From contig BQUP01000006.1 of NCBI GenBank assembly GCA_022835595.1, forward strand, positions 1,446,293 through 1,510,292: a stretch of 64,000 nucleotides of DNA, written 5' to 3'. The notes beneath the pieces were generated by a model. It was not told where the DNA came from. It saw only the letters and a program-made list of their open reading frames with translations, and made no database searches. Below, one piece after another: positions 12,178 through 24,750 of this stretch; positions within the stretch are counted from its first letter, which is position 1; every line of letters begins with the position of its first letter. This DNA is from Cystobasidium ongulense. Taxonomy: Eukaryota > Basidiomycota > Cystobasidiomycetes > Cystobasidiales > Cystobasidiaceae. The position numbers were made by a program, and so were the translations under genes.

Positions 12178-13754
12178 TGATCACCTTCAGGCTAGCTGCA
12201 TTTTATTGTTTATCTGAGTGAGGTCGGCATCGACCAAGATACAGATAATCGAAGACCGTCCTGTTGGCGGAGAGCGATTCCAGCAAGGCGAAGAAGATAC
12301 TCGGTGCGTTCTAGGCGGCGATGTACGCATATTTACTATGGATGCAGCAACGCATGGACAGTTGTATACTGTCTTTAGATTAGACAGTAGGCCGGCTTGC
12401 CGTTGCGATATATGGACGAGTTGGCGATGGGGTGATAAATGATAGTCGAGGTGCTCGCGGTCCAGTGAACGGGTTACGGAGAGAGCAACTTGGTCACATG
12501 CTACGGCGTGACTTAGATAGTCAATGGATAGATCTGAAAACTTGCTGTGGGGCACGCAATGCAGGCGATCTGAAACTTATAGTTACGGAGACAACGAGTT
12601 CGGCTTGGGCGAGGGTTCATGATAGGACCTGATAGATCTACAGCTGTTAGATAGCACCATAGCTGATACCGTGATATGCCAACCGCCAGTAGGATTTCAC
12701 CATGTGACTTAGGATGCGCGCACCGGATTTTCGATGGCATTACATGTGCCCACATCGGTAGCACAGTATAGAGGTTGGAGACCGCAGGCCAGACCAGGAC
12801 CCTACCATACAAGCATACACAGCAGCTTGCCAGCTAAGTGAGCTTACAGAAGCATGATTCTCGGTGCTGCACGCTCTCGCGTTGTTTGCTAGCTTAGGTC
12901 AGCCCGGAGTTCCTGCCTGTCGTCGTCGGGAGAGGCCTGGACCATTGATGGGCGTTGCGGAGTTTGAAAGCATGATTGAAACGAGGGCGAGGACATGGGG
13001 CAGGGCAGGCATTGTTGTCAGTACTTGACAGTAAAGTTAGCAGCGGGACAGTCTGTAGACAGCTGTATAGAGTCCCGAGGGTCGAGCAGTCGCGCTCAAT
13101 GCTTGCTTCCAGGTTACAGTGCTGTTATTTCCAAATCGGCTGGCGAGCAGGAGGATAAAGCAGAGCGTCCACGAAGGGCAGCAGGGCCGAGCAGCACAGC
13201 ACGCCGGTATCACACACACGAATCGCTGCGGCACTCGCCCTCGTCCGTATCCGCAGGCGGCATACGCGCCCTACGACTTGCCGTAGTGGCAAGCAGCGTG
13301 TCGGCTGCAGTCAAGAAAGCGAAGCACAGCCAGACTGCGGGCGGCACATTGCAAAGCAGACCACGGCAAGCAAGAGGAAAGCAGCCATCCGCCAACACTC
13401 GCTTCCACTTCGAGTCAAGCACACCTGCAATATCCCGCTGGCCGGGCTTGTCAGCTAGCGACGACTGGCCGCAGAGGGTAACGGTACGGTGGTCCATTTC
13501 AAGATACCAATTTGGGCAGGGAGCAAGCAAGCACTGGACGCACGTCGCATCAGTCTATGTGTAAGCCTTGAGTTTCAGCTGTACTCGTCGCTTATCTGCC
13601 TCCACTTAACTAATTCAATGCTTCTGTGCGTGCCAACTTCGTCCCCGGTGGCGTTCATCGCACCACAGCAACCGCATCCAGCTTGATAGGTGACTAGGTA
13701 GTCTGGAACGCACAGCAAGCACATCCGAAGACTTGTGCCGAGGGACTATATACG
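12178..13754. other. Intergenic, upstream of the 1319-residue protein gene
   Basis: No supported gene in about 1.6 kb. The longest open frame (12995-13564, plus) has odd composition with no domain. The stretch probably includes the promoter and 5' leader of the gene starting at 13755. Confidence 0.45.
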
Positions 13755-16700
13755 ATGGCTCCGGCTTCGGCAGCGGACTCGCGCGCCCAACATGGACCAC
13801 CTCTCTTTCCTCTCTTCCGCTACCCACTTCGCACAGCTCCAGTATATAGGGAAGACAAGAGACAAGCTGCTTCTCCATCGGCTATATTCCAAGCCTTTCC
13901 AAGGGACGAAGATATTGTTGCCCCTCCTTCTGCTGTAGTCGAAGGGAAAGATGCATGGAACACGAAAACGATCCAAAGTATCGGCGCGCAGGCGGAAAAT
14001 TCGGGATGGAAACTTTCGTTTGAGGCCAATCCCACTCAGACACAACAAGACTATCAGTCAAGTAGACTCTCAAGAGATGTTGGTTTGTCGATAGAACAAG
14101 CGTTTCCTCCTCCCACTCACTTCGCCACTCGAAAAGATAAGATGGGCATGACAAAGTCACGTGATGCTGAAGACTGGGACAAGGGAGAGAGCGCAGTATC
14201 TACATACACAGCCTTTGATGCTTCTAGACCTGCGATGTCGACAAAATCCAATTTAAGCCCTCGCAGCACGGAAACACCCGTATCTGAAGCTCACATACGC
14301 GAGCAAGGCTTGCCCCCATCTCATTTCGCTGGAAAGCTGTCCGAAGACCGACGAGATCTCGTAGATACAGGCAACATGCGATATAGCACTGCCTTGAATT
14401 CCTGGCAAGTACATTCAGGTGAAAGGAGACAAGGGTCGTTATCATCTGCTCATCCCGAAACATCTTTGTCTGGTTCGGCTACTTTCACGAGCTCATCAAA
14501 CCTCTTTGATCGTCGACAGCAAGCGCTACACAAGCAACCAAGTTCTATAGTCGTCAATACCGATAGACATCAACTGATTGGAACATACACAGACCGAGTT
14601 GAAGCGTCTACTTCGCTCTGTCTATGTAAAAGCAGTGAAATGCATCTATCGGACATAAATGAGGAGGGGTCAATCACTCAACAAGACTACATGACGCGCG
14701 GGCAAAACCCAGTCAGGGTAGTCCCGGCTGATTCACCCGATTCGGTTGAAGCTTTTGATGGGGTAGGCCTGATGCTCAACACTACCTCGTGCGACAGAAT
14801 GAGCTTCACTCAATCGCCCCACCAATCCATCTCTACAAGCAAAACCAAACCCATCCATCCATTAAGAATCGTAACCGGAGGGTCATATCCAGTGCGCGAC
14901 ACCTCTCTTGAACCTCCTGCAGCTCGTCAGTCCAGATTGAACAGCAACACTGCCGCTTCGAGTAGCGGCTACCACTTAGAAGACGTACCTACTCCTATTG
15001 CATCTTCTTGTTCTTCACTGTTTACCGGCAGGTCATTCTCAACTACTACTTCTGTTCCTTCTACAGCTGGTACCTCGTACCCTTCCAGCGCTACCTGTCA
15101 AATGTCGACTTGCACCAATGCGGTATCAAATGACAATGCCCTGCAGCTCAGTCAGCAGCAGCAGCAGTACACATCTTCGAAAGAGCAATCGGTGACAGCC
15201 AAACATGCACAAGGAAAGATCAGCACAACAAGCAGTATATCTAGAATATCAAGATATTCGGATTTTGCGAGTCCAAATAGTGGGAACGTAGTCAACACTA
15301 TCAGTCCAAACCGGAAATACGACTCATTCCAGCAGTCGTCCTGCCTTAATAATCGACCTCCGTTGGTGCGTTCTGTATCTGAGGATATACCGGGTTCATG
15401 TCCTTCCTCCTCGTCGAGCAGATCTCCTCGATCTGATATCAAACATGTAAGGTGTGCGCTGGAGCAGTACAATAAGGATGGGCCGGGCCACACAGAGACT
15501 ACAAATAGATATGATAGCGTACCAATGGGTCCAAGGGCCCTTACGACGCCTACCTTCGGATCACCTTGTGCAGTGCCCTCGAGATCCATCTATAGTTCGA
15601 CGCCCTCAGAAGCAAGTTCAGGAGAAGCAAGCAACGGGGTAAGCGACAGCAGTCGATCGTCGATTTCCACCGCTGCAAGTAGTAAAAGAAGCAGTTGGTG
15701 CAGCCCTCAAGCAGAATTGGAAGCTCTCCCTCCCATTTCAATAACGCGTGATGGCTGTACAACTATTAGCAAGCATTCTACCGCCACCACTATAGTTGAT
15801 CATCCGACTCCTCAAAAACGACATACAATCCCTTCATCTATCGAAGCTGCGATCCCTCTTTCACGCTACAAGCAGATACCCCATCAACACTTTGCGGGGA
15901 CGTCCACTTTTACTTCGCCCGATACGAGCGTTGCGCTTTCCAGCGACATAAGTCCTGATGGAGCCGAAGTTTATCCTGACAATAACACACACTTAGCCTC
16001 TTTCGAGCCTGCGGTTGCTGACGCCGTCAGAAGAGCTGCTGCTGCTGTACATCAGTACAAAATTGCTGCGGAAAGGGTCAAGGACAGAAGCGCGCCGAGC
16101 TCAGCTGAGCATGCTCATTATTCCACTGGCAACACGATTGCCATGCAAAGTACTCTCATGGGAGCGTGCGGTAACGGCTACTTTGGCAACGCGATACGAG
16201 CAAAGGTGAGTTATCCTACTATATTATTGCGCTTGATATGGTAGTGTTGAACTTCCGGCTCCTTGCAGGCGCTCGCAATCCTTGATCAGCTGTTGCCAAC
16301 CATTTCTTCGACTGTTCACAACGAGGACGTTATCGGCATAGCAGAATATGGGAGTCTCAATAGTTTGTCTTCCTCGCTTGTTCCCCGTGTTACATCGCAC
16401 TTTACATCGGCCCATCAAGCGCAAGATGGCAATCCTCCAAGTTTCTCAATCACCTATTCCGACGGTCCAGGATCAGACTTTCGGGCCCTGATGAAGCAAG
16501 TAGACAGTACTTCGTATCACGACTATCGCTTCCATGTTCTCAATGCTCCCACATATTCTTACTTTGCCGCTCGTCCTTTCCCTGCGCAAGTCGTGCCATC
16601 AAGATCAGTCAGTGTAGGAATAAGCTTGATGGATATCCATTGTCGAAGAACACCAATCTCAAGTGGTTTATCAGCAGCTGCAGCCGCTCATAATGAGCTG

Positions 16701-17839
16701 CTGGCTTTCTTGAACACTAGAGCTATGGAAATCAAGAAAGACGGTTTACTGTTGTTGGCTTTCATACAGCGCCATGAAGATGAAACTGTGGCTGCTGTAG
16801 CTGCAGGAAGAAGCAAGCGTACCGGAGATCAAGATGACCCTGATGATCCGACTTTCACTAGTCCCATAAGGCGGTACGAAGGTCTAGACGATGAGAAGAC
16901 AATGAAAGGCCAAAATTACCTTGGCCCGGTTTCATCATCTTCTCCATACCCTTCGAGTTTGACTTCGCAAGCAATGTCAGCGGAAAGCGAAACTTCTTCG
17001 ACATCTGGGCTCACTTCTTCTTCTTTTTCTTCGACTATGTCACGGGCACGATCAGAGTCTTCACCTTGTAGGCCTTGTTTCAAAACGGAAGCTGCCGTCA
17101 GAAGGTCCGATATCTGGTCCACCATACCTGCATTATTGGCACCTTGCATACAGAGGCTTGTTTCGACGGGTCTTGTTAAGAGCGATACTGCTAATCACTT
17201 GTTGACTGTACGTTTTTTTCATCTGTTTCTCAAATATGGCGAGTACTGACTAAATGTCGTCTGGTACAGCTTCCTTTGCACCCCCGGACCCCTGCGCAGA
17301 CCCGAGCCGTCCTGCGTGCAGTACAGCAACAATGGCGTACAGAGTGGTCTTGTGGTCTTACCGAGCCCTCTGTGGACTCACCGGTAGCAGCTTCTTCATC
17401 ATCATCATCATCATCATCTTCAGCGTCACCTTCACCCTCTACACCTACACCCACTACACCATTTGCAAATCACGAGGATATGTCTGAAAGTCTCCACCAC
17501 AAGCTCGACAAAGTCACCGTCACTGGCAAGCCGCCATCAAGCCGCCACAGTTCACGGCAAGAAGATGCATTACTTCTAGCTCATCCAGCATATACCGCTT
17601 TTCAGTCAACGACTCTTTCGCGAGTCCAATTCGCCGAACATGCTATCCAGTTTATACGAGTCCTATACGATGCTCACTTCCGTATGGTGCTGAAGGACTA
17701 TGCGAAACTTAGTAGAAGCAGAGTTGAAGAGGTTCTGGACGGTCTCAACGAGGTTCTCCGAGAGAAGCTTGAAGAAACAGGAAGGGCGCCACTTTCTCTT
17801 GAACTCGAAGTCTGCATGATCGCTCTGCGTCGAGTATGA
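13755..17839 (+). CDS. Large protein with SABATH-like methyltransferase domain
   Basis: Three exons, 13755-16205, 16269-17207 and 17270-17839, phase 0 at both joins, give about 1319 residues. Residues 1-770 are low-complexity, rich in Ser, Thr, Pro and Gln, and probably disordered. The C-terminal half resembles the SAM-dependent carboxyl methyltransferase (SABATH, PF03492) fold. It shows a SAM-site-like VIGIAEYGSLNS, then FSITYSDGPGSDFRALM aligned with the family's 'NDLPGNDFN' block, then RPFPAQVVPSRSVSVGISLM aligned with its 'S..YsLHWL' block. Enzymes of this fold methylate carboxyl groups of small acids. The aromatic LHW motif expected for substrate binding is not obvious, so this may be an inactive or divergent member. 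A Ser tract near 17400 is encoded by a TCA/TCT repeat. Assignment is by motif pattern only. Confidence 0.65.
17398..17425 (+). repeat. TCA trinucleotide repeat inside exon
   Basis: About nine consecutive TCA-type triplets encode a poly-Ser tract in exon 3 of the methyltransferase-like gene; prone to length change without frameshift. Confidence 0.8.
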
Positions 17840-18160
17840 GGTCGTAGTCACCATCTCAGATATTTATACCAAATTCTTTTCTCCGCAATATCGCAAAAAG
17901 CCACGTCCGCTTTCTTATACTGTGCTACATCTAATCAGATTAGTGCCGTAACCTCGGCAAGCACCTATACGACCTTTATGAGACTGTAAAGTCATTTCAG
18001 TGCATTGGCGCCATTATAGATCCTATTCCTTAGTCTTTGTCGTTGTTGTGTGAGACACATATCCTGTTCCTCCTGTCGAGTTTGATACAGATGCAGATTC
18101 GCCAAAAGGCAAAAACCCTGGCTCCAGTCGCTATTTCGAGTTCAAACGTGTCGTGCACTT

Positions 18161-19790
18161 TTATGAGGATTCTGTAGCTTGCCACAACTGTTTGTAGAGA
18201 CCATGCTATGGTAGAGTACGGCGGCTTTTAAGCGGGTTGTTTGAAGAGTAACGATGCAGCGAGACTTACTTGTTCCCCTAGTCCGTATGTTAGTGTACGT
18301 CGAGCGTAATAAGAGGGCTTGCCCTCCGGCAAGCCGTCAGCCTCTTCCAGCTCCAAATTGTCGATGATTGAATCGAGGAGGTGGGCTTGTCCAATTGTTG
18401 ACTGAAGTGGCACAAGATCATTCAGTTTACAGCTAAAAAGTCTAAAGAGCATTGAATGATACTCACCCCTGCATAGCCGTGACAGCTTACATGGACCTGA
18501 AGAAAATGCAGTTGCGTCCGCGTTTAGCAGGTTGACCATGTCCGTAGATTTCAGCGCCTCACAATGTGTACATGAAAATGGTCTGTAGCAGGTAAAAGTA
18601 TGTGGGGCCATCAGAACTTTCGTCTTGTAGTACTAGGACGGAAAGCTCCTTACAAAAGCTTGGCTGATAGTGCACAAACATGCGAAGGTCGCCTTTTGTA
18701 ATCCCATACTTTTCCATAGCAGCCGCTTCAGCATTTTTCCTGATGTTCTTGAGCATGGGGAGATGTTTGGCAGTCAGGTCACGCAAACATCGTATACTTC
18801 TATTGTGCACGATGCACTGTAAATATAGCATTGACATGTTTTGTTGATCCCATTTTCTGTTTAGAATAGACCCTTCAGCTGGAAGTTGCGGGTGTCAAGT
18901 AGTCACACCGCAACGTACAAGTCTGGGAGGATGATAAATCCCGTTGATGGGTCTGTATCTTCATAGACTATATTCTCGCTTTCCTTTTTATGTTCAAGGA
19001 TGTTGTAGACCCTTCATAACCGGAATAGGAAAATTTGTCTGTCAGTTTGTGACCAATGTGCCATTGAGGTGCAAGTTATGACTGACCAGCCCAGACGCCC
19101 AGGCGGGAAAGACTCAAGATAGGGTAGAACGACAGATTGGTACAATTCTGGAGTCTCGCGCACCATCTTGTAGATTTGCTTCGATGCCTTTCTGATTTCC
19201 TGAGTAACGTTGAGAGGTTGTAAGCTTAGAGCTTGTGGCCAGACATGGGAGATTTGGAATAGCCTACGACTTCAGTAGCTGGCTGTATCAGTGTAAGCTT
19301 CAGATCTGTATAGGAGTTAGTGTAAAACATTGAGCATTTCAAAAGATCACTATCTTCGCTCACCAGCAGGAACGCCCTCGCCTTTCCCACTCCAAGCCAG
19401 GAACAGATGATACACATCATTCGTTATCAAGCTCGTTGCTTTGTCCAGACTCTTGACGAACGTGTCCAAGCTTGCATGAGAGAAGTTTTGCCTCTCTAGT
19501 TTGAGGAGTGCTGGGACATCGTCACTTTTGCCATTTGACGAGCGAGAGTAAGTTCCCAAGAGCGTGACGGTCCGCGTCTGTGTATCTGCGAGGAAGAATG
19601 TCGTTCCCAAATGATGGAACAGCCGGCGTTGTCAGCTGCCATTCTGTGTAGAGTTGCTTCTTGCTTGAGTATAACGCAGCACTCGATCACCTTCGTTAAG
19701 CAGAGTCGTGTATGTGAAGCGACAGAGCGAGGCCAGCGCATCGTCGCCTTGTGCAGCTACAGCCGATGGACGTTCAGTTGTGTTCGACAT
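18161..19790 (-). CDS. DCS1: Scavenger mRNA-decapping enzyme DcpS
   Basis: The enzyme hydrolyses m7GpppN cap remnants left after 3'-5' mRNA decay. The terminal exons are clear: 18654-18856, 18563-18582 (20 bases), 18467-18496, 18270-18401 and 18161-18205. Visible family blocks in order: LLGTYSR and NDVYHLFLAW in the N-terminal swapped domain; LKLTLIQPATE; YEDTDPSTGFIILPDLKWD; SIRCLRDLTAKHLP; and the HIT catalytic motif HFHVHI rebuilt across the 20-base exon, preceded by HYQPSFY. The protein ends with AHLLDSIIDNLEL and ARRTLTYGL. The central His of the HIT motif is the nucleophile. The start is placed at the ATG at 19790 (MSNTTERPS). The first intron near 19690-19620 was not resolved exactly. 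Neighbouring genes are unrelated. Confidence 0.92.
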
Positions 19791-20157
19791 ATACCAGGAT
19801 GGACGTGTTTTGGAGTTGGACTTGGACGTGAGGTAGCACAAAGCTAACCCGGAGGCCACAAAGCGTAAGATGCAAAGTACAAAATAAATGAATAGCAATC
19901 TATGATAGCAGCCGTAAGGTGATTGAGGTATCTTTTATAAGAGAGATGGTACAAGCCAAATTACTCATCTGGCAAGCGAAGGTAGCCTAGATCTGATCTG
20001 ATACACGACTAGTGACTACCACTTATCGCGATTTAAACACAACATCAGGCGGATTACGGAATAATAAGAGAGGAAGTGACGTGTAAACGCCGAATTAAAG
20101 CTACATGTGTCGTGCCATTTGATTATCCGAAGAACAAACGCAAATTTACCATACTCA
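19791..20157. other. Intergenic, no gene seen
   Basis: DCS1 upstream region and PROPPIN 3' flank; AT-rich, with no supported open frame. Confidence 0.5.
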
Positions 20158-21855
20158 TTAGTCACTATCAGAACTACTTCCATTGTTATTGGTAGGTTCA
20201 CTACTGAGCACGAAATCATCTTCATCCTCTTCTCCATCCGTTCCATACCCTATCCGCTTATATTGGACCAATCTACATTTCTTCCCACCGTCTTCGTCGC
20301 CTTCGTGTTTAACCGTTGTTCCACTCTTGGCAGAACGCGATACATTCTCACGATCGTCCTGGAGGCTGACTTTGTGAGTGCGTGTGGTGTTTGAGGGTGA
20401 TTTAATCGTATCGGTTTGCGAAGGAGCGTCTAGCGGGCGTGAGAGGGATAGTTTATACCATGCTCCACTCCGAGTGATGATTAGAAGATAGAAAGGATCC
20501 TCCTCGCCTTTCTTATCCTTCTCTCCACCCTTGTCTAGCCTCACACCCTTCTCTTCATTCTTCGAGCCAACAAAGAAACAAGTAGCGATGTCATCTTGTT
20601 CAGCCATTGCAGCGACGTGAGAAGCATGAAACGTGACTGAGGCGTTGTGGGGTATTCTCCAAGATAGATCACTCCATTGCGAAGAAAAGTAGGATGGTAG
20701 ATATGGTTTGAGTACGTTCAATGCTTTGAGTGCGTCCTTCGCCTTGCTTGGGGGAATAATACCAGAAGGAAGGGCATTGCTTGAAGAACGTCCACTTGCA
20801 GAGGAAGAAGAAGGGAGGGAAAGATTGCCGACTTTCCATACATGTACTGTTCTCTTATCACTAGCACATGCTATCATCTCTCCAATATCAGGGTTGAGAA
20901 AGGCAACGGACCAAATATCAGCTTGATCTGTACCTCTTCTTAGCTCTCTAATCAGGGTTTTGCTTGCAGTTGAGAAGACTCTCAATAAAGTACCCTTGTT
21001 AGAGCTTGTGCATAATAAAGACCCGGTTTTAGATAGGGTGAGGGTGCGGAGTGCTGATGAGTGGGCGAGGAAGATGTGCACTATGGGATATGGGGGAGGT
21101 GCGTTTGCAGGAGCGCGAGGGTTCTGCCTGGCTGCTGGACGTGGAATTTCGGCGGGTGAAAGCAGAGAAGGCAAACGGACCAGCTGGACATGTCCAACCT
21201 GTCGGCCGGGGAGTGCAAGTAGTGTTGAGCCGGTGGAAGTAGCGATAGATACGAGGCCTGATGTAGGGTGGCAAATGCGTTAGCTGGACGTCGTTTTCCT
21301 GCACCAAAGCCGACTATACTCGCCTAATGGATTGGCAACAGTCTCGTACTCTCCTTCTCTGAGTATAGCCTCCGACCTGTCATTGTTGTCGAGATCCAGA
21401 TGGAAGAGGACGGCACGCCTTTCGAGCACCACTACGAGCTTGTCGCGTCGTATCGCGAGAGTGATGACGAGATCTCGAAAGGCCAGCTCGAGCAGTGTTT
21501 CCTGCTTCTTGTCGTCCCAGAGTGCAATCTTTGAGGGTCTATCATTATTGCTGCTTGTTTCCTTGCCTTTGCCTTTGCTGCTGCTGCTGTCGGTGCCGAG
21601 GATGAGAAAGAGCAGGTTGGAGCTGCCGTATGGATGGACGGCTCTGACGGCTGGAGGGCCGTTTGCGCTGACTCGGAGCTTGGAGAGGGGGTACAGAGAG
21701 TGGATGCGCAGCTGGGACGGCTGCTGTGTGCTGCTGCTGTTGATGTTGTAGTCGTGTATCCTGCACGAGGCCAGTATCGAAGCCGCCTCGTCGACGTGCT
21801 GGACGTACAGCCTGACGGGCTCGCCGGGCAGGATCTGGTGGAGCGGGAGGTTCAT
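20158..21855 (-). CDS. PROPPIN beta-propeller (WIPI/Atg18/Hsv2 family)
   Basis: Two exons, 21324-21855 and 20158-21257, joined by a 66-base GC-AG intron (TTAG|GCGAGT), give 543 residues. PROPPINs are seven-bladed WD40-like propellers that bind PtdIns3P and PtdIns(3,5)P2 at autophagosomal and endosomal membranes. The diagnostic paired-arginine motif reads LRRGTDQADIWSVAF near residue 280. LRRG is the variant seen in WIPI3/4 and some Hsv2 proteins, rather than FRRG. The preceding blade GSLLCTSSNKGTLLRVFST is also typical. The C-terminal third carries Ser-rich and acidic loops. Which PROPPIN subgroup (Atg18, Atg21, Hsv2) it belongs to cannot be settled by eye. It diverges from the gene at 22406. 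Confidence 0.85.
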
Positions 21856-22405
21856 CCTGCCTCCGCTTGGACGGTGCTTGTCTTCATGCTATCTATCCAT
21901 CATCCTGTCAGTCAAGCAAGCAAGTTATCGATTGTGTTTGATGATAGAAATAAGCGTGCACTGTCCACGACGGAAGCTCTTTTCTGCACCCATTCAACAA
22001 TAACAAGGACCGCTATTGAAGAGTGAAAGAGTGACTAACGCAACACACAACGAGCCCCAGATACATGGAATGCTGCCAATGCCATCGACCGACCGACTGA
22101 CCAACCCTGACTTTCCTCTTCTTGCTTTTTCTGCTTCCGGTTACAGGGAGAAGGTGCACTTTTAGTAGAAAGGCACGAAGAGCACGATATCACACCTATT
22201 TTTACCTCGAGGGGTTCAGGCTGCCAGTGAGCCGACTCTCTACTTCCCAATTCCTGGTTCGACAATCGCATACGTAGGTTAGCCGTGGTGAAGTTGTAGG
22301 AAGTCTTACTGCCCTTCTCCGCAGACAGCAGGAGGGTGCAGAGGAAGGGAAGACCAGCCTATCTGAATGCCTAAGGCAAATTAGACCTCGCCATTTCGAT
22401 AAGGA
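21856..22405. promoter_or_regulatory. Shared divergent upstream region
   Basis: 550 bases between the PROPPIN start (minus) and the start of the gene at 22406 (plus). It should contain both promoters. I see no motif that I can name. Confidence 0.45.
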
Positions 22406-24610
22406 ATGCCATATCAATACGTCAAAGCTGGTCCAGCTTCAAAAATCGCTTCTCAAGTCCGGTATATAACCCTCAGCCCTGCAGTATTAGACGGCATCAA
22501 TTCCTTCATCGACGCGTTGCTGTACGCTATCATCCACGAAGTAGCGACACGCCAGTCGTTATTGCAAGAGTTACAATTTCTTCAACCAAAGATCATCATT
22601 GACGATGCATCTCCGATTTTACCATCTCCTTCAAATATCCAAGCGGAGGAAATGCATCATCCAATAACAACGGAATCGTTTAAGAAAGCAAGCTTATCTG
22701 TCTGTGGAAGGAATAGTCTACTAGCTAGAGAAGCTATACTAGAAGCTGAGTTGTTACTCAATGACTGGATACAAGCAAAAGGGAATACGTCAGATCCAGC
22801 TATATCCTCTCCATTGCATGAATCACATGCAGATAAAAATGGGATGGCGAGGGACAGAGGGGGAGGTGAACAACTGCTAGCTATACCTCCCTTTACGAGG
22901 AGATCCTCCAATAGAAGCGTCTCAACCCTGCATAGCATAAGCGATGTTGGTGAAGATGGAGCGGAGGAGGATAATATCGAAGTGTATGAACAGAATGTCA
23001 CGAAGAATGTGGGAATAATCAATACTAGACAAACGGTTCTCGTCGAAGAATACGTGACAGAACTTCAATCTGCCCTCGAGTTAATCTCACCACTAGGTAC
23101 ACACACCATTCAAAGCGATATGCTCAGCATCCGCCTACGGGAGGCATCAAAGGTCCTTGCACACGATTCAAGCTTCAAATATATTACTCCTCTACTAGCA
23201 ATCTACGCTTCGACCTTTCTCAACCATATCGCATGCGAAATAATAAGAGGAATTGCGGATATAGTGGAAATGTCACCTAGAATGACAGAAGCTCCCGTTG
23301 AAGCATTGAACGAATACATGAAGAGTGATGATAGAGTGAGAATACTATGGAGCAAGCTTGTGAGTTTCTTTACATGTTGTTGGTTGAAAAGTCAGAATTT
23401 CGCCACTCTGCTTTTTTCGAAGGCTTTCCTCTGACTGACACCTGTCGTGAAATTTTCTTTGGCGTGACATTCGCACGTCTTTCGCTGTCTATGTGTCGCT
23501 TGCCTGTTCTCTCTTGTATACTAGCAACTACCAACGAGCTCCTCTCCTCCTCTTCGATCCCATCCCAAGAGTATACGGACCAGTTTCCTTCATTCCACTA
23601 CCGACCGACCACGTTCAAAAAGCGATATTCCACATCGATTTCTTTCGTCAAGCCCATCGTTCCTGTCTGCATCAACGACAAGCGTTGACAAGGAACATAA
23701 GAAGAAAGTCAAAAGGTTGAGTATAGATTCGGAATTAGCACAAGCTCATTCTGAGATTATCAAATTATCAAGAGCTTCTCCGATTGAGAGGGAGGAAGCT
23801 GCTGAATATAGGCGTTTGAGTATGGTTAGTATCAATTCTGGAAGAGACCGGATGTTGCAAGATGCGAGGAAGATGGAAGGAGACAAGCCGGAGCCTTGTC
23901 TTCGTGCTTTCGGTGGAAGTGATAGTGAGAGAGATCCGGAAGTCTCGCTGGCCACTGGGTCAGCGACAGTTGTCAAGCAGGGGAGGAAGAATAGCCTAGA
24001 GGACGTCACGCGGGAGGATGAGGAGGAAGAGGAGGAAGAGAAAGAGACACTCAGAGCTACCTCGTCACATTCTTTTGCTAGTAATGGTAGCTTAAAACGA
24101 GGATTCAGCATGTTAGGTCGGCGGTCTTTATTGCGAGCGAATATGAGAGCAGGAAAGAGCGACGAGGGAGAGAAAGAGACGGCAGAGGAGAGGACTAGGC
24201 GAGGGAGAGATGTGGGTGTGATGAGCAGCAGTATTCCTTTTCAAGCTTCTATCGGTCGCACAGGGTCAGCAGGTCACGGGAGCAATTTGAGCTTGAGCAT
24301 GGGCAAGGGAGGGGGTAGGATGGTCTTGAAAAAGAGTGGAACTGATACAGAGCATGACAAGAGTGTGTGCGTCGAGGTGAGTGCATGCTCTTCCTCCCAG
24401 TCAAGTGCGCGTGGTGGCGACTGGCGGTCCGAGCGCAACCACAAATGGCCATCAAAAGAGAAGTCGCTGGTCAGGCGAATGGACGCGAATGAGCGCAACT
24501 CTCGCCGTTCCCGACTGCTGGACATGATCCATGGCACCACGCTGTCACTAGCAGCCATCCCTCGCCTCCTCGACGCCATCCACTACTCTGCATTCCATTC
24601 CCGCCCTTGA
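22406..24610 (+). CDS. Unknown fungal protein, helical N-terminal domain
   Basis: Two exons, 22406-23359 and 23525-24610, joined in phase 0 (CTT|GTGAGT to TACTAG), give about 679 residues. The first 300 residues look folded and helical: LSPAVLDGINSFIDALLYAI, then LLAREAILEAELLLNDW, then YITPLLAIYASTFLNHIACE. After the intron the protein becomes Ser-rich, then acidic (run of Glu near residue 460), then basic. I do not recognise it. A 24-base in-frame segment at 24377-24400 has perfect intron-like ends (GAG|GTGAGT to TCCTCCCAG), but I kept it as coding. The stop lies only 140 bases before the start of the next gene. Confidence 0.75.
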
Positions 24611-24750
24611 ACTCGACTCGCTCGCTCGCTCGCCCGCCCGCTCGCTCAAGCCTGTCAATTGCAAGCCGTGCTGATTTGCTTCTCACTCGACCATTCGACA
24701 CGCTCCGTCCACTCGCACTCGCACTCGACACTGCTGCCCTCGACCACACC

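Noticed and set aside
12995-13564. 189-codon plus-strand frame before the methyltransferase-like gene
   Set aside because: No domain, unusual composition and no splice support; likely leader or promoter DNA.
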